From: Atopobiaceae bacterium
GTDB lineage: Bacteria; Actinomycetota; Coriobacteriia; Coriobacteriales; Atopobiaceae
Direction: 5' to 3'
Assembly (NCBI GenBank): GCA_017510785.1
Contig: JAFWMH010000027.1
Location: forward strand, 1 to 64,000
Length of the DNA stretch: 64,000 nt
Under the pieces are notes generated by a model. The model was not told the origin of the DNA. It ran no database searches and saw only the letters and a program-made list of their open reading frames with translations. This document shows positions 56,999-64,000 of this stretch, piece after piece (within the stretch, counting starts at the first letter, position 1; each line of letters starts with the position of its first letter). Made by a program: the position numbers and the translations under genes.

Positions 56999-58498
56999 AT
57001 GACAGCCATACAGCTCAATGGCACGATGCTGCAGGGTTTCTCTTGGAACCTTCCGCCTGATGGCCAGCACTGGCGTCGTCTGGCGCAACTGGGACCACGT
57101 TTGGTACAGGAGGGTTTCACGTCCATTTGGATGCCACCAGCGTACAAGGGAGCGGACGGTCCAACGGACGTAGGCTACGGTGTGTACGACCTATGGGATT
57201 TGGGCGAGTTCGATCAGCGTGGGTCCGTTGCTACCAAGTATGGAACACGTGAGGAGTATAGGGCTGCCGTGCACGCGCTGCGCGAGGCTGGTCTCAACGT
57301 TCTGGGCGACGTGGTGCTCAATCATCGATTGGGCGCGGATGGGACGCAACGTGTGCTTGCCACCGAGATGGCAGGCGACAATCGCTACTATGCCATGGAT
57401 AAACCCCGGCCCATCACCGCATGGACGCGCTATACCTTCCCAGGCAGAGGTGGCGCTCTCGACGACTTTACGTGGGATTATCACCTGTTCAAGGCAGTTG
57501 ACTTTGACGTTATGCATGAGCGGTCGGGCGTATTCCTGCTCGATGGCAAGCATTGGGACGAAGATGTGGACAGGGAAAACGGCAACTTCGATTACCTCAT
57601 GGGTGCCGATGTGGACCTGCATCATCCTGCGGTATACGACCAGCTCGTGAAGTGGGGTACGTGGTATCTCAACGAGACGGGCGTCGATGGCGTGCGCCTC
57701 GACGCAGTGAAGCACATGAGTCGCGCGTTCTACCTGCGTTGGCTTGACGACATGCGGCGCAACCTTGGTCGCGAGCTGTTCTGTGTGGGCGAGTACTGGT
57801 CGGGCGATACCGGTGCGCTCGTGCACTACCTTGGCAACGAACGGGCCATGAGCCTGTTCGACGTGCCGCTGCACTTTAAGTTTTTCCACGCGTCGCGCGA
57901 TGGCGCACGCATCGACTTCCAGCACATTCTGGCAGGTACGCTGGTCGACGTGGACCCAATTCACGCCGTCACCTTCGTAGACAACCACGATACGCAGCCC
58001 AAGCAGGCGCTTGAGTCCACGGTGGCACCTTGGTTCAAGCCAGTGGCGTACTCCATCATTTTGCTGCGTGAGGCCGGCTATCCGTGCGTCTTCTTTGCCG
58101 ATTTGTTTGGCTTGCCCAACGACCGCATTCCGGCAGTCGCCGAGCTGCCGCTGCTGCTCGAGATTCGCCGTCGCTTCGCCTTTGGCCAGCAGCGGGACTT
58201 CTTCGACGAGCCGGACCTCGTGGCGTGGGAGCGTACGGGCGACGGTGCGCATCCCAACAGCGGTTGCGTAATCGTGCTCTCGAGTCGCGACTCTTCGGAG
58301 GAGTCCGTGAGCAAACGTATTCACGTGGGCCATTCGCACGCTGGCGAAGAATGGGTGTGCGTGTTGGGCGAGGGCCATCCTCCCGTGCAGATTGACGAGA
58401 ACGGCGACGCAACCTTCGTCGTTGGCAAGGCGATGGTTTCCGTTTTCCTGTGCGCGGAAGCCGCCCTCTCGCTCGATAACTTCCCCATTATTATTTAG
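56999..58498 (+). CDS. Cytoplasmic alpha-amylase (GH13)
   Basis: This 499-residue protein resembles the cytoplasmic AmyS/AmyA-type GH13 amylases: TMLQGFSWNLPPDGQHW at the N-terminus, DVVLNHRLGADG (region I), DGVRLDAVKHM with the nucleophile Asp, LFCVGEYWSGD with the acid/base Glu and TFVDNHDTQP with the transition-state Asp. No signal peptide is present. ATG 56999 follows AAAGGAGG by 8 bases; the GTG at 56990 overlaps that site. It would cut internal alpha-1,4 bonds of stored or imported glucan and complements the enzyme at 35186. Confidence 0.92.
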   Translation: MTAIQLNGTMLQGFSWNLPPDGQHWRRLAQLGPRLVQEGFTSIWMPPAYKGADGPTDVGYGVYDLWDLGEFDQRGSVATKYGTREEYRAAVHALREAGLNVLGDVVLNHRLGADGTQRVLATEMAGDNRYYAMDKPRPITAWTRYTFPGRGGALDDFTWDYHLFKAVDFDVMHERSGVFLLDGKHWDEDVDRENGNFDYLMGADVDLHHPAVYDQLVKWGTWYLNETGVDGVRLDAVKHMSRAFYLRWLDDMRRNLGRELFCVGEYWSGDTGALVHYLGNERAMSLFDVPLHFKFFHASRDGARIDFQHILAGTLVDVDPIHAVTFVDNHDTQPKQALESTVAPWFKPVAYSIILLREAGYPCVFFADLFGLPNDRIPAVAELPLLLEIRRRFAFGQQRDFFDEPDLVAWERTGDGAHPNSGCVIVLSSRDSSEESVSKRIHVGHSHAGEEWVCVLGEGHPPVQIDENGDATFVVGKAMVSVFLCAEAALSLDNFPIII

Positions 58499-58522
58499 CT
58501 AGCCTGGATTTAGCTAGCCTGG
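58493..58522 (+). repeat. 15-bp tandem duplication across the amylase stop
   Basis: ATTTAGCTAGCCTGG occurs at 58493-58507 and 58508-58522; the first copy contains the TAG stop. Confidence 0.9.
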
Positions 58523-58545
58523 CAATAGGTACAGAGGAGGAACTC

Positions 58546-59181
58546 ATGGCATCCAAAACCGACGTAGCACGTGCACTGCTCTCGATTCGCGCGGTATTCT
58601 TGCGTCCCGACGACCCCTTTACGTGGGCGAGCGGCATCAAGAGCCCCATATATTGCGACAATCGCCTCACGTTGAGCTATCCGGAGGTTCGTACGCTCAT
58701 CGACGAGGCTCTTGCCGAGAAGGCGCGCGAGCTCTATCCCGACGTGGAAATGCTCATGGGCACCTCAACGGCTGGCATCGCTCATGCGGCTATTGCGGCC
58801 GATCGTCTTGGCATTCCCATGGGGTATGTGCGCGGCTCGGCTAAGGACCATGGGAGACAAAATCAAATCGAGGGTCGCTGCGAGCCGGGGACCAAGGTCG
58901 TCGTAATTGAGGACCTCATCTCCACGGGTGGCTCGGTACTCGAGTGCGTCGATCCGCTGCGCGAGGCCGGCGCCGAGGTGCTGGGCATCGTGAGCATCTT
59001 TACGTATGGCATGCAGCGCGGACTCGACCGTCTTGCGGCCGATAACGTGGAGAACACCAGCCTGTGCGATCTCGACACGCTGGTGGAGGTTGCTGCCGAC
59101 GAGGGCTACATAAAGCCCGAGGACAAGGCGCGCCTGCTGCATTTCCGCGATAATCCCTCCGACGAGAGCTGGATGGCATAG
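58546..59181 (+). CDS. pyrE: Orotate phosphoribosyltransferase
   Basis: This 211-residue enzyme joins orotate and PRPP to make orotidine monophosphate in pyrimidine synthesis. Visible are FTWASGIKSPIYCDNR, MGTSTAGIAHAA and VRGSAKDHGRQNQIEG (the flexible catalytic loop). The PRPP-binding motif VVVIEDLISTGGS is also present. GAGGAGG precedes ATG 58546. No other pyr genes are near, so it is detached from the pathway cluster. Confidence 0.95.
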   Translation: MASKTDVARALLSIRAVFLRPDDPFTWASGIKSPIYCDNRLTLSYPEVRTLIDEALAEKARELYPDVEMLMGTSTAGIAHAAIAADRLGIPMGYVRGSAKDHGRQNQIEGRCEPGTKVVVIEDLISTGGSVLECVDPLREAGAEVLGIVSIFTYGMQRGLDRLAADNVENTSLCDLDTLVEVAADEGYIKPEDKARLLHFRDNPSDESWMA

Positions 59182-59227
59182 GGTCGACGTGTAAGGCCCT
59201 GTTGCATAAGACGCCAAATCGGGAACT

Positions 59228-59294
59228 GGCCCGGAGCGGCAGCCAAGCGTAACTTCGCAGGAGCGAAGACCGTTTGCGCTTTGCCCTCCGGGCC
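59228..59294 (+). repeat. GGCCCGGAGG-type hairpin element after pyrE
   Basis: GGCCCGGAG (59228-59236) and CTCCGGGCC (59286-59294) pair perfectly. Inside, CTTCGC-AG-GAGCGAAG replaces the GTTCC-GCA-GGAAC stem of the copies at 62211 and 62295. A T-rich run (TTTTGTCTTTTTT) follows at 59305-59317, so it may terminate pyrE. Confidence 0.7.
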
Positions 59295-59325
59295 TTATGA
59301 TGGGTTTTGTCTTTTTTGAGGGTAA

Positions 59326-59353
59326 GGGCTGGATTGCGTTTGCAATCCAGCCC
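59326..59353 (+). terminator. Hairpin upstream of sixA
   Basis: GGGCTGGATTG (59326-59336) and CAATCCAGCCC (59343-59353) pair perfectly around a 6-base loop, 43 bases before the sixA start. No T-run follows, so it may be leader structure. Confidence 0.45.
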
Positions 59354-59395
59354 GCTGTGGCATACATACAAGACGACAAAAGAGAGGAGCCAAAC

Positions 59396-59887
59396 ATGGC
59401 GCTTACCGTGGTGCTCGTCAGGCATGGCGAGGCAAAGGCAAAGAAGCTTGGGCAAACGGACTTCGACCGCGAGCTTACTACCTGGGGTATGGAGAGGCTC
59501 GAGGAGGCGTTTCCCCGTACGATGTCGCTCGTGAACACGACGTCGTCAAGCGAGTTGTGGGTGAGTCCTGCCGTGCGTGCCAAGCAAACGGCCGAGATTG
59601 CGAACAAAACGCTGGGAATCAAGACGCGTCGCGAGCTGCGCTGCCTTTATGAGCAGGACGACGAGGCATTTCTTGCCGAACTGGCGCAAACGAACGCCGA
59701 CGTTGTTGTCGTCGTGGGGCACATTCCCTTTATGGAGGACCTCTGCTCGTATCTTTGCGGACAATACCTTGGGTTCTCGACCGGTGCAGCGGCGGCCATC
59801 TCCCTTGACGACCGAATGGTTCGGTCGGTGGCCGACGGCATGGTGCGTGGTCGCCTGCAGTGGTTCGTGCAGGGTCCCATTGCCTAG
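59396..59887 (+). CDS. sixA: SixA-type histidine phosphatase
   Basis: This 163-residue protein has the RHG catalytic motif (VVLVRHGEAKAK) and the second His in VVGHIPFMEDL, with WVSPAVRAKQTAEIA between, matching the SixA branch of the histidine phosphatase superfamily. SixA removes phosphate from phospho-histidine in signalling or PTS proteins. AGAGAGGAGC precedes ATG 59396; the frame from 59297 includes leader hairpins and is rejected. The next gene starts 18 bases after its stop. Confidence 0.85.
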   Translation: MALTVVLVRHGEAKAKKLGQTDFDRELTTWGMERLEEAFPRTMSLVNTTSSSELWVSPAVRAKQTAEIANKTLGIKTRRELRCLYEQDDEAFLAELAQTNADVVVVVGHIPFMEDLCSYLCGQYLGFSTGAAAAISLDDRMVRSVADGMVRGRLQWFVQGPIA

Positions 59888-59905
59888 GCCGCGGGGAGTG
59901 AGGCC

Positions 59906-60970
59906 ATGCTAAACATACGGCACGCGATTCTGCATGCCTTCGACTTCGATACCGGCACGATGTTTCTTTCGGATCGCGAGCTCGACCTCGACGAGAAACT
60001 CGTGAAGTCCTACGTGCGTCGGCACCTTAATCGCTGTGTGAACAGCGAGCGAAACATGCACGGCGAGTTTGGCGAGGGTAGCGGCTTTGTGGAGGAGCTA
60101 GGGCTCTACCTCGGGCATCGCAACTCGTTTGAGGAACTCTCGAAGCAGCTTGCACAATTTATGTGGGAGACGCTGAGGACGTGCGATGACCTCGAGCCCC
60201 TCGACTTGCTCGTTGCGGACTTCGAGCAGAGTCCCGAGGCGCCGAAGGAGGATGCTAGCGAGGAGGAGCTCAACAAGGCGTACGATGCAGAGCCCATCCG
60301 GCGATTCGCCATTCTCTTGCTTCCGCGCAGCCAAACGTTTATGCATAGCATCGAGCATCCGTCGGGAGGCGCCCTCAACGAAATCGTGCGCCACGATGCA
60401 ACCTTGCCGAACCCTTCGGGCAAGGTCAATACCTATGCGCTTATCGACTGCACTACCATGGCCGTGGATTTTAGCGACAAGCCACGAACCATTGCGGGAG
60501 CCGAGGTATGGATAATGCCCAACATGCTGTTGCAATGCACGCGTGAGCCCTCGAGCCACGAGGTTATTGAGGAAGTCAAACGCATAATCGAGGAGGTTGC
60601 CGAGGAAGGTGGCCAAAACGTGGTGAGGGCCGTGTCGCGTGCGAAGGCTTGCGTCGCACACAGTGCGGAGGTTGACGAGCGCGTTATGCCTGAGCAAATT
60701 GGAAGCCAGGTGTTCGAGGACGAGCCCGTGATGGCGGAGCGCTTCGAGGAGCGGGCACAGGAGGCGGGCCTTCCCGAGGAGGTTCACGTGCGGCGTGCCG
60801 CGGCCAGGCGACTCACGAAGAACCATCGCATTCGCACGGATACGGGCATCGACATTGCCTTTCCCAGTGAGTATAGCCTTGGGGACGACTACATTTCGTT
60901 CCAGCGCGAAGAGGACGGGACCATTAGCATTATGATTCGCAACGTGCAGAGTATCGAGAATCGCTCATGA
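59906..60970 (+). CDS. NdpA/YejK-type nucleoid-associated protein
   Basis: This 354-residue protein resembles the 37-kDa nucleoid-associated family: ILHAFDFDTGTMFLSDRELD at the N-terminus, LLVADFE, RFAILLLPRSQTFMHSIEH and the C-terminal KNHRIRTDTGIDIAFPSE. Relatives bind DNA, and some are found with phage-resistance genes. It is probably co-transcribed with sixA and overlaps the next gene by 4 bases (ATGA). GGGGAG lies before the ATG. Confidence 0.8.
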   Translation: MLNIRHAILHAFDFDTGTMFLSDRELDLDEKLVKSYVRRHLNRCVNSERNMHGEFGEGSGFVEELGLYLGHRNSFEELSKQLAQFMWETLRTCDDLEPLDLLVADFEQSPEAPKEDASEEELNKAYDAEPIRRFAILLLPRSQTFMHSIEHPSGGALNEIVRHDATLPNPSGKVNTYALIDCTTMAVDFSDKPRTIAGAEVWIMPNMLLQCTREPSSHEVIEEVKRIIEEVAEEGGQNVVRAVSRAKACVAHSAEVDERVMPEQIGSQVFEDEPVMAERFEERAQEAGLPEEVHVRRAAARRLTKNHRIRTDTGIDIAFPSEYSLGDDYISFQREEDGTISIMIRNVQSIENRS

Positions 60971-62187
60971 GCGCACGAGGGGGAAATCGAGGGGGTTGCC
61001 TGGGTTGTGCCGCGGTGCTGGCGTTGTTGGCGGGCTGTGTTATTGCCATGGTGTATTTGCTGGCGCCGACGACGGTTGGCATTACTGCGCAGGCATACAC
61101 GCGGCGTACGCTCGAGTCGCTGGGAGTCGAGAAGAGGGAGCATCTTCCGCAGGAGGCCCTGGGTTACTTGGGCCAGAGGCTCAGCGAGCGTGAACAGCAG
61201 GCCTACATGCAGATTCTTGAGGGCGTGATGAAGTACGAGACGAGCATAGCCGTTCTCGATGCCACTTCCGAAGAGGTTGAGCACGCCTACTCCGCAATGA
61301 TGTGCGATCATCCAGAGCTGTTTTGGCTCGACGGGTCGTTTATGTACACCACGCCCGAGATGCTCGATACCGTAACGGTGGAGCCGGGGTTGGGTCTCCC
61401 GCTTAATGAGGTGGAGCCAACGCGCAAAAGCATAGAGGCCGAGGCCGACGCTGTGTTGGCGCAAATCGGCGACGAGACAAACGAGTACGAGGTTGCGCAA
61501 GGCGTGTACACCTACATCGCCTCGACTACCACATATGCCATTGATGCGCCGCATAGCCAAACCATTCAAAGCGTTCTGCTGAACCACCAGTCGGTGTGCG
61601 CGGGCTACGCGCGTACGTATCAGTACTTGTTGCAGCGTGCGGGAATGTTTTGCGCGTATGTTGAGGGGACCATTGCCTCGACGGGCGAAACCCACGCATG
61701 GAATCTCACACGCATTGGAGGCGAGTACACGTACGTGGACCCGACTTGGGCCGATCCGACGTATACGGGCAACGAAGTCGACGAGGTTCCTCCCGTTCCC
61801 GAAGACGCGGTTATCTACGACTACTTGGGCCTTACGACTGGCGAGATGGAGCGCGACGACCACGTGTTTAAGGATGCCTCGGCATGGCCGGTGTGCGAGG
61901 CGACTGACTTCGACTATTATCGCGTACACGGCCTGTACTTCGATGCGTACGACGAGGCCGCGATCGGCGATGCGTTTTGGCGCCAGGTGGATGCCGGTGG
62001 CAATTTCGCCGCCTTCAAGTTTGGCTCGGAGGAACTTTACAACCAAGTGCTTGCCGATCTTTCCAATGGCAAGTTCCAACGCGAGAACCTCTTGGCCCTT
62101 GGTTCGCAATCCGAAACCGGCGAGACGTCCATCCACTACAGCTATTCGTCCTCGGACGCACTGCACATCATCAAGCTGTACTGGTAA
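60967..62187 (+). CDS. Membrane-anchored transglutaminase-like protein
   Basis: This 406-residue protein has a short Gly/Arg-rich N-terminus, one hydrophobic helix with internal Cys (GCLGCAAVLALLAGCVIAMV), and an external domain with the transglutaminase-core triad: Cys in HQSVCAGYARTYQYLL, His in GETHAWNLTRI and Asp in YVDPTWADP. Such proteins act as cysteine proteases or cross-linkers at the surface. The ATGA overlap with the nucleoid-protein gene suggests one transcript from sixA onward, although their tasks seem unrelated. Confidence 0.82.
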   Translation: MSARGGNRGGCLGCAAVLALLAGCVIAMVYLLAPTTVGITAQAYTRRTLESLGVEKREHLPQEALGYLGQRLSEREQQAYMQILEGVMKYETSIAVLDATSEEVEHAYSAMMCDHPELFWLDGSFMYTTPEMLDTVTVEPGLGLPLNEVEPTRKSIEAEADAVLAQIGDETNEYEVAQGVYTYIASTTTYAIDAPHSQTIQSVLLNHQSVCAGYARTYQYLLQRAGMFCAYVEGTIASTGETHAWNLTRIGGEYTYVDPTWADPTYTGNEVDEVPPVPEDAVIYDYLGLTTGEMERDDHVFKDASAWPVCEATDFDYYRVHGLYFDAYDEAAIGDAFWRQVDAGGNFAAFKFGSEELYNQVLADLSNGKFQRENLLALGSQSETGETSIHYSYSSSDALHIIKLYW

Positions 62188-62210
62188 AACTGAACTGATA
62201 AAACCGAAAA

Positions 62211-62275
62211 GTGGCCCAAAGGAGCAGCCGCGCGCAGTTCCGCAGGAACGATAGCTGTTTGAGCTTTGCCCCCAC
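62211..62275 (+). repeat. GGCCCGGAGG-type hairpin element, first of two after the transglutaminase gene
   Basis: GTGGCCCAAAGGAGCAGCCG, GCGCAGTTCCGCAGGAACGA and CTTTGCCCCCAC match the 62295 copy in its core. The closing stem has changed to GTGG..CAAAG / CTTTG..CCAC. Confidence 0.7.
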
Positions 62276-62294
62276 AGAACGGTCAAATCAAGGA

Positions 62295-62367
62295 GTGGCC
62301 CGGAGGAGGAGCCGCGCGCAGTTCCGCAGGAACGAGGACTGTGTGAGCACGGCCCCCTCCGGGCCAC
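62295..62367 (+). repeat. GGCCCGGAGG-type hairpin element, best copy
   Basis: GTGGCCCGGAGG (62295-62306) and CCTCCGGGCCAC (62356-62367) are perfect 12-bp complements. GTTCC-GCA-GGAAC forms an inner hairpin. It sits between convergent genes, about 40 bases from the PAP2 stop. Confidence 0.8.
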
Positions 62368-62405
62368 GGACTGTGGGTTGACGCTAGCGGGCCGTCGCTA
62401 GGTTG

Positions 62406-63362
62406 CTATTTCAGGACCTTGCCTTCCACGGCGGTGAAGGCGAGCGGTCCGACGAACGAGGCGCCGAATCCGGTGGCGAAGTTCTTGAGGAACTCGAGCC
62501 AGCGGATGTCCATGCCCGTAAACGTGAGGACCTTGGGCACGTTGTGCAGAATAAGGATGACGATGAGGCCGACGACGAGACGCAAAACGATGCGCTTCCA
62601 ATCGCGTTTGTCTGTTTCCTTGAATCCAATGTAGGTACGCTCGAGATACCAGCCCACGATGGCGCCGCTAAAGATGCCGCCCGACTTGAAGCAGTCGATT
62701 TGCATGGCGACGGGATCGACGAGCACCGCGCCCGTTTCGTTGAGGTCCATGGGGTAGGGCTTGAGCAACACGTACAGAAGATATGCCAACGTGAACACGC
62801 CAGCGGCAATCGCCACGATGCGGTCGTTGCCCTTCGATGTGTTCACCCACTCGAGCAGGCATGTGGTTGCAAATATGATGGTAATGGACTCGACGAGAGC
62901 CACGATTACGTCTTGCGGGGTGTGTACGCCGAGGAAGTTGCGCGAAAACGCCACGAGTACCACGAAAACCCAGCACGCAATGTTAAGCCACGGCCACTTT
63001 TTGCGATAATGCCAGCCGAAGGCGCCAATTACGTTGACGGCGGTTTGGGTGTGTCCGCTTGGGAACGAATAGCCCGTCGCCGCTGCAAGCGCGCCTTGTG
63101 CAGGACGAAGCACCTTGCTGCGAATCCAAGGACGGTACGCGCATACGGTGTTCTTTATAAGCTGGTTGCAAACGGTGCCAAGGGAAAACGAGAAGAGCAG
63201 GAACTCGCCGCCACGCTTATCGAGGCACCAGTACAAGAGACAAGGAAGAATGATGAGCGCCGAATTGGCTGCGATATCCGAAATTATGACGAATAAGGTC
63301 TCGATGAAGCCCGGCAGAGAGGTGCGAATACCCTCCAGCCACAATAGATACGAGATGTCCAA
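62406..63362 (-). CDS. PAP2-family membrane phosphatase
   Basis: This 318-residue protein has several membrane helices and the three PAP2 acid-phosphatase motifs: KNTVCAYRPW, SFPSGHTQT and SRNFLGVHTPQDV. These supply the Lys/Arg, His and catalytic His of the lipid-phosphate phosphatase site. It may recycle undecaprenyl pyrophosphate or a related lipid phosphate. AAGGAGG lies 8 bases before a TTG start at 63362 on the minus strand; no ATG is better placed. A C-terminal extension of about 110 residues adds extra helices. Confidence 0.87.
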   Translation of the reverse strand: MDISYLLWLEGIRTSLPGFIETLFVIISDIAANSALIILPCLLYWCLDKRGGEFLLFSFSLGTVCNQLIKNTVCAYRPWIRSKVLRPAQGALAAATGYSFPSGHTQTAVNVIGAFGWHYRKKWPWLNIACWVFVVLVAFSRNFLGVHTPQDVIVALVESITIIFATTCLLEWVNTSKGNDRIVAIAAGVFTLAYLLYVLLKPYPMDLNETGAVLVDPVAMQIDCFKSGGIFSGAIVGWYLERTYIGFKETDKRDWKRIVLRLVVGLIVILILHNVPKVLTFTGMDIRWLEFLKNFATGFGASFVGPLAFTAVEGKVLK

Positions 63363-63524
63363 AAGTAATACCTCCTTCGTTGCGGATGCGTAAGCCCTAT
63401 TCTAGCTTTTGTCTCCTAGCAGAACAGTGGGTTTTTGCGGCACGTTCGTGCTGCGTTCCGCACAAGCGAGTGACGCAAAAGTAGTACTATGGAATGCAGC
63501 TGATCAACGAGACGGGGAGCATTC

Positions 63525-64000
63525 ATGAAGTTCACGCGACTTGGAGACCTTCTTATTGACGCCGGCGTAATTACCGACGAGCAGCTTGGTCAGGCGCTTG
63601 CCAACCAAAAGAAGACGAAGCGCCGCTTGGGCGACGAGTTGGTGCAGTCGGGCATCATTACCGAGCGCCAGGTGGTGGACGCCCTCACCATGCAGTTGGG
63701 CATCGATTTTATTGACCTCACCCAGGTGGACATTAGTCCCGAAATGACGAAGCTCGTGCCGAAGAACCTCGCCAAGCGCTACAACGTGGTACCGGTGCGT
63801 ACTCGAGGCGACGAGCTGTACCTTGCCATGAGCGACCCGCTCAACTTTATTGCCACCGAAGAGGTGCGCGCGGCATCGAAGCGTCGCGTGGTGCCCATGA
63901 TCGCCATGCAGTCGGGCATCGATCATGCCATCAGCCAGCTCTATGGCACCGAGGGTGCGAAGCGCGCCATTTTGGAGATGCAGCAGGAAGTGGGCGAGAG
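63525..64000 (+). CDS. pilB: Type IV pilus / type II secretion assembly ATPase, N-terminal part (3' truncated by window)
   Basis: The frame from ATG 63525, after GACGGGGAGC, runs open to the window end (158 codons). It encodes the N-terminal domain of PilB/GspE ATPases: MKFTRLGDLLIDAGVITDEQ, RRLGDELVQSGIITERQVVD, then VPKNLAKRYNVVPV and LYLAMSDPLNFIA, a duplicated MshEN-type fold that binds cyclic di-GMP in some relatives. The Walker motifs lie beyond the window, so the call rests on the N-domain. Confidence 0.85.
   Translation, partial: MKFTRLGDLLIDAGVITDEQLGQALANQKKTKRRLGDELVQSGIITERQVVDALTMQLGIDFIDLTQVDISPEMTKLVPKNLAKRYNVVPVRTRGDELYLAMSDPLNFIATEEVRAASKRRVVPMIAMQSGIDHAISQLYGTEGAKRAILEMQQEVGE

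Overview
The window reads as a chromosome segment of a mid-to-high-GC, Gram-positive anaerobe. Gene content (HypA/HypB without hydrogenase genes here, D-lactate dehydrogenase, AmmeMemoRadiSam, an NHLM-type peptide exporter, CotH/VTC/DUF4956, GH13 and GH32 sugar enzymes, a PilB-type ATPase) and codon use suggest Actinomycetota, most likely class Coriobacteriia. That placement is an inference from style and content; no rRNA gene is present to test it.

Layout. 1-2436: glycolytic cluster gap-pgk-tpiA with terminators. 2704-5042: a PrsW-like membrane protease, then a repeat-dense zone holding a 72-bp hairpin array and several other repeat families, flanked by two convergent paralogous small membrane proteins. 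5212-7152: a CmpB-type membrane protein. 7364-12454: hypB, a 989-aa FAD/Fe-S oxidoreductase, hypA and a LUD-type protein. 12543-13932 (minus): ccdA and a TlpA-like thioredoxin, a redox export pair. 14182-15162: Gfo/Idh/MocA dehydrogenase. 15472-19413: a VTC-DUF4956-CotH cassette. 19414-26468 is an accessory island: palindromic repeats, a SEC-C protein, a secreted protein, two remnants of a small hydrophobic peptide gene, a broken AAA/nuclease gene, a RelB-PIN toxin-antitoxin pair with a visible operator, an AAA ATPase remnant, and a DUF4869 gene overlapping a compact ATPase with a TOPRIM-like tail.

26565-30000 (minus): a GH32 sucrose hydrolase, a second hairpin array, a GntR regulator and a PLC-like metalloenzyme. 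30162-32452: fused AmmeMemoRadiSam A/B protein and its radical SAM partner. 32731-34107 (minus): an anchored protein with a sortase-like C-terminal domain. 35186-42404: a GH13 glucosidase, a class II amidotransferase, a glutamate-cysteine ligase fused to serine acetyltransferase, and an InlB-repeat surface protein. 42519-45210: pyruvate kinase and D-lactate dehydrogenase, divergent, completing the end of the fermentative route begun by gap-pgk-tpiA. 45346-50217: a three-gene NHLM exporter with no visible precursor or maturase. 50409-54321: Ca2+-type P-ATPase behind a hairpin that masks its ribosome site, then rsgA. 54802-63362: an AAA remnant, serC, alpha-amylase, pyrE, sixA, a nucleoid-associated protein, a transglutaminase-like protein and a PAP2 phosphatase. 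The window ends inside a pilB/gspE-type gene.

The most striking non-coding signal is the number of dispersed structured repeats. One hairpin family occurs as 72-bp and about 70-bp tandem arrays at two loci, with compensatory changes in its closing stem. A second family carries a perfect 24-bp inverted repeat, and a third hairpin sits downstream of stop codons. No tRNA, rRNA or CRISPR array was recognised.
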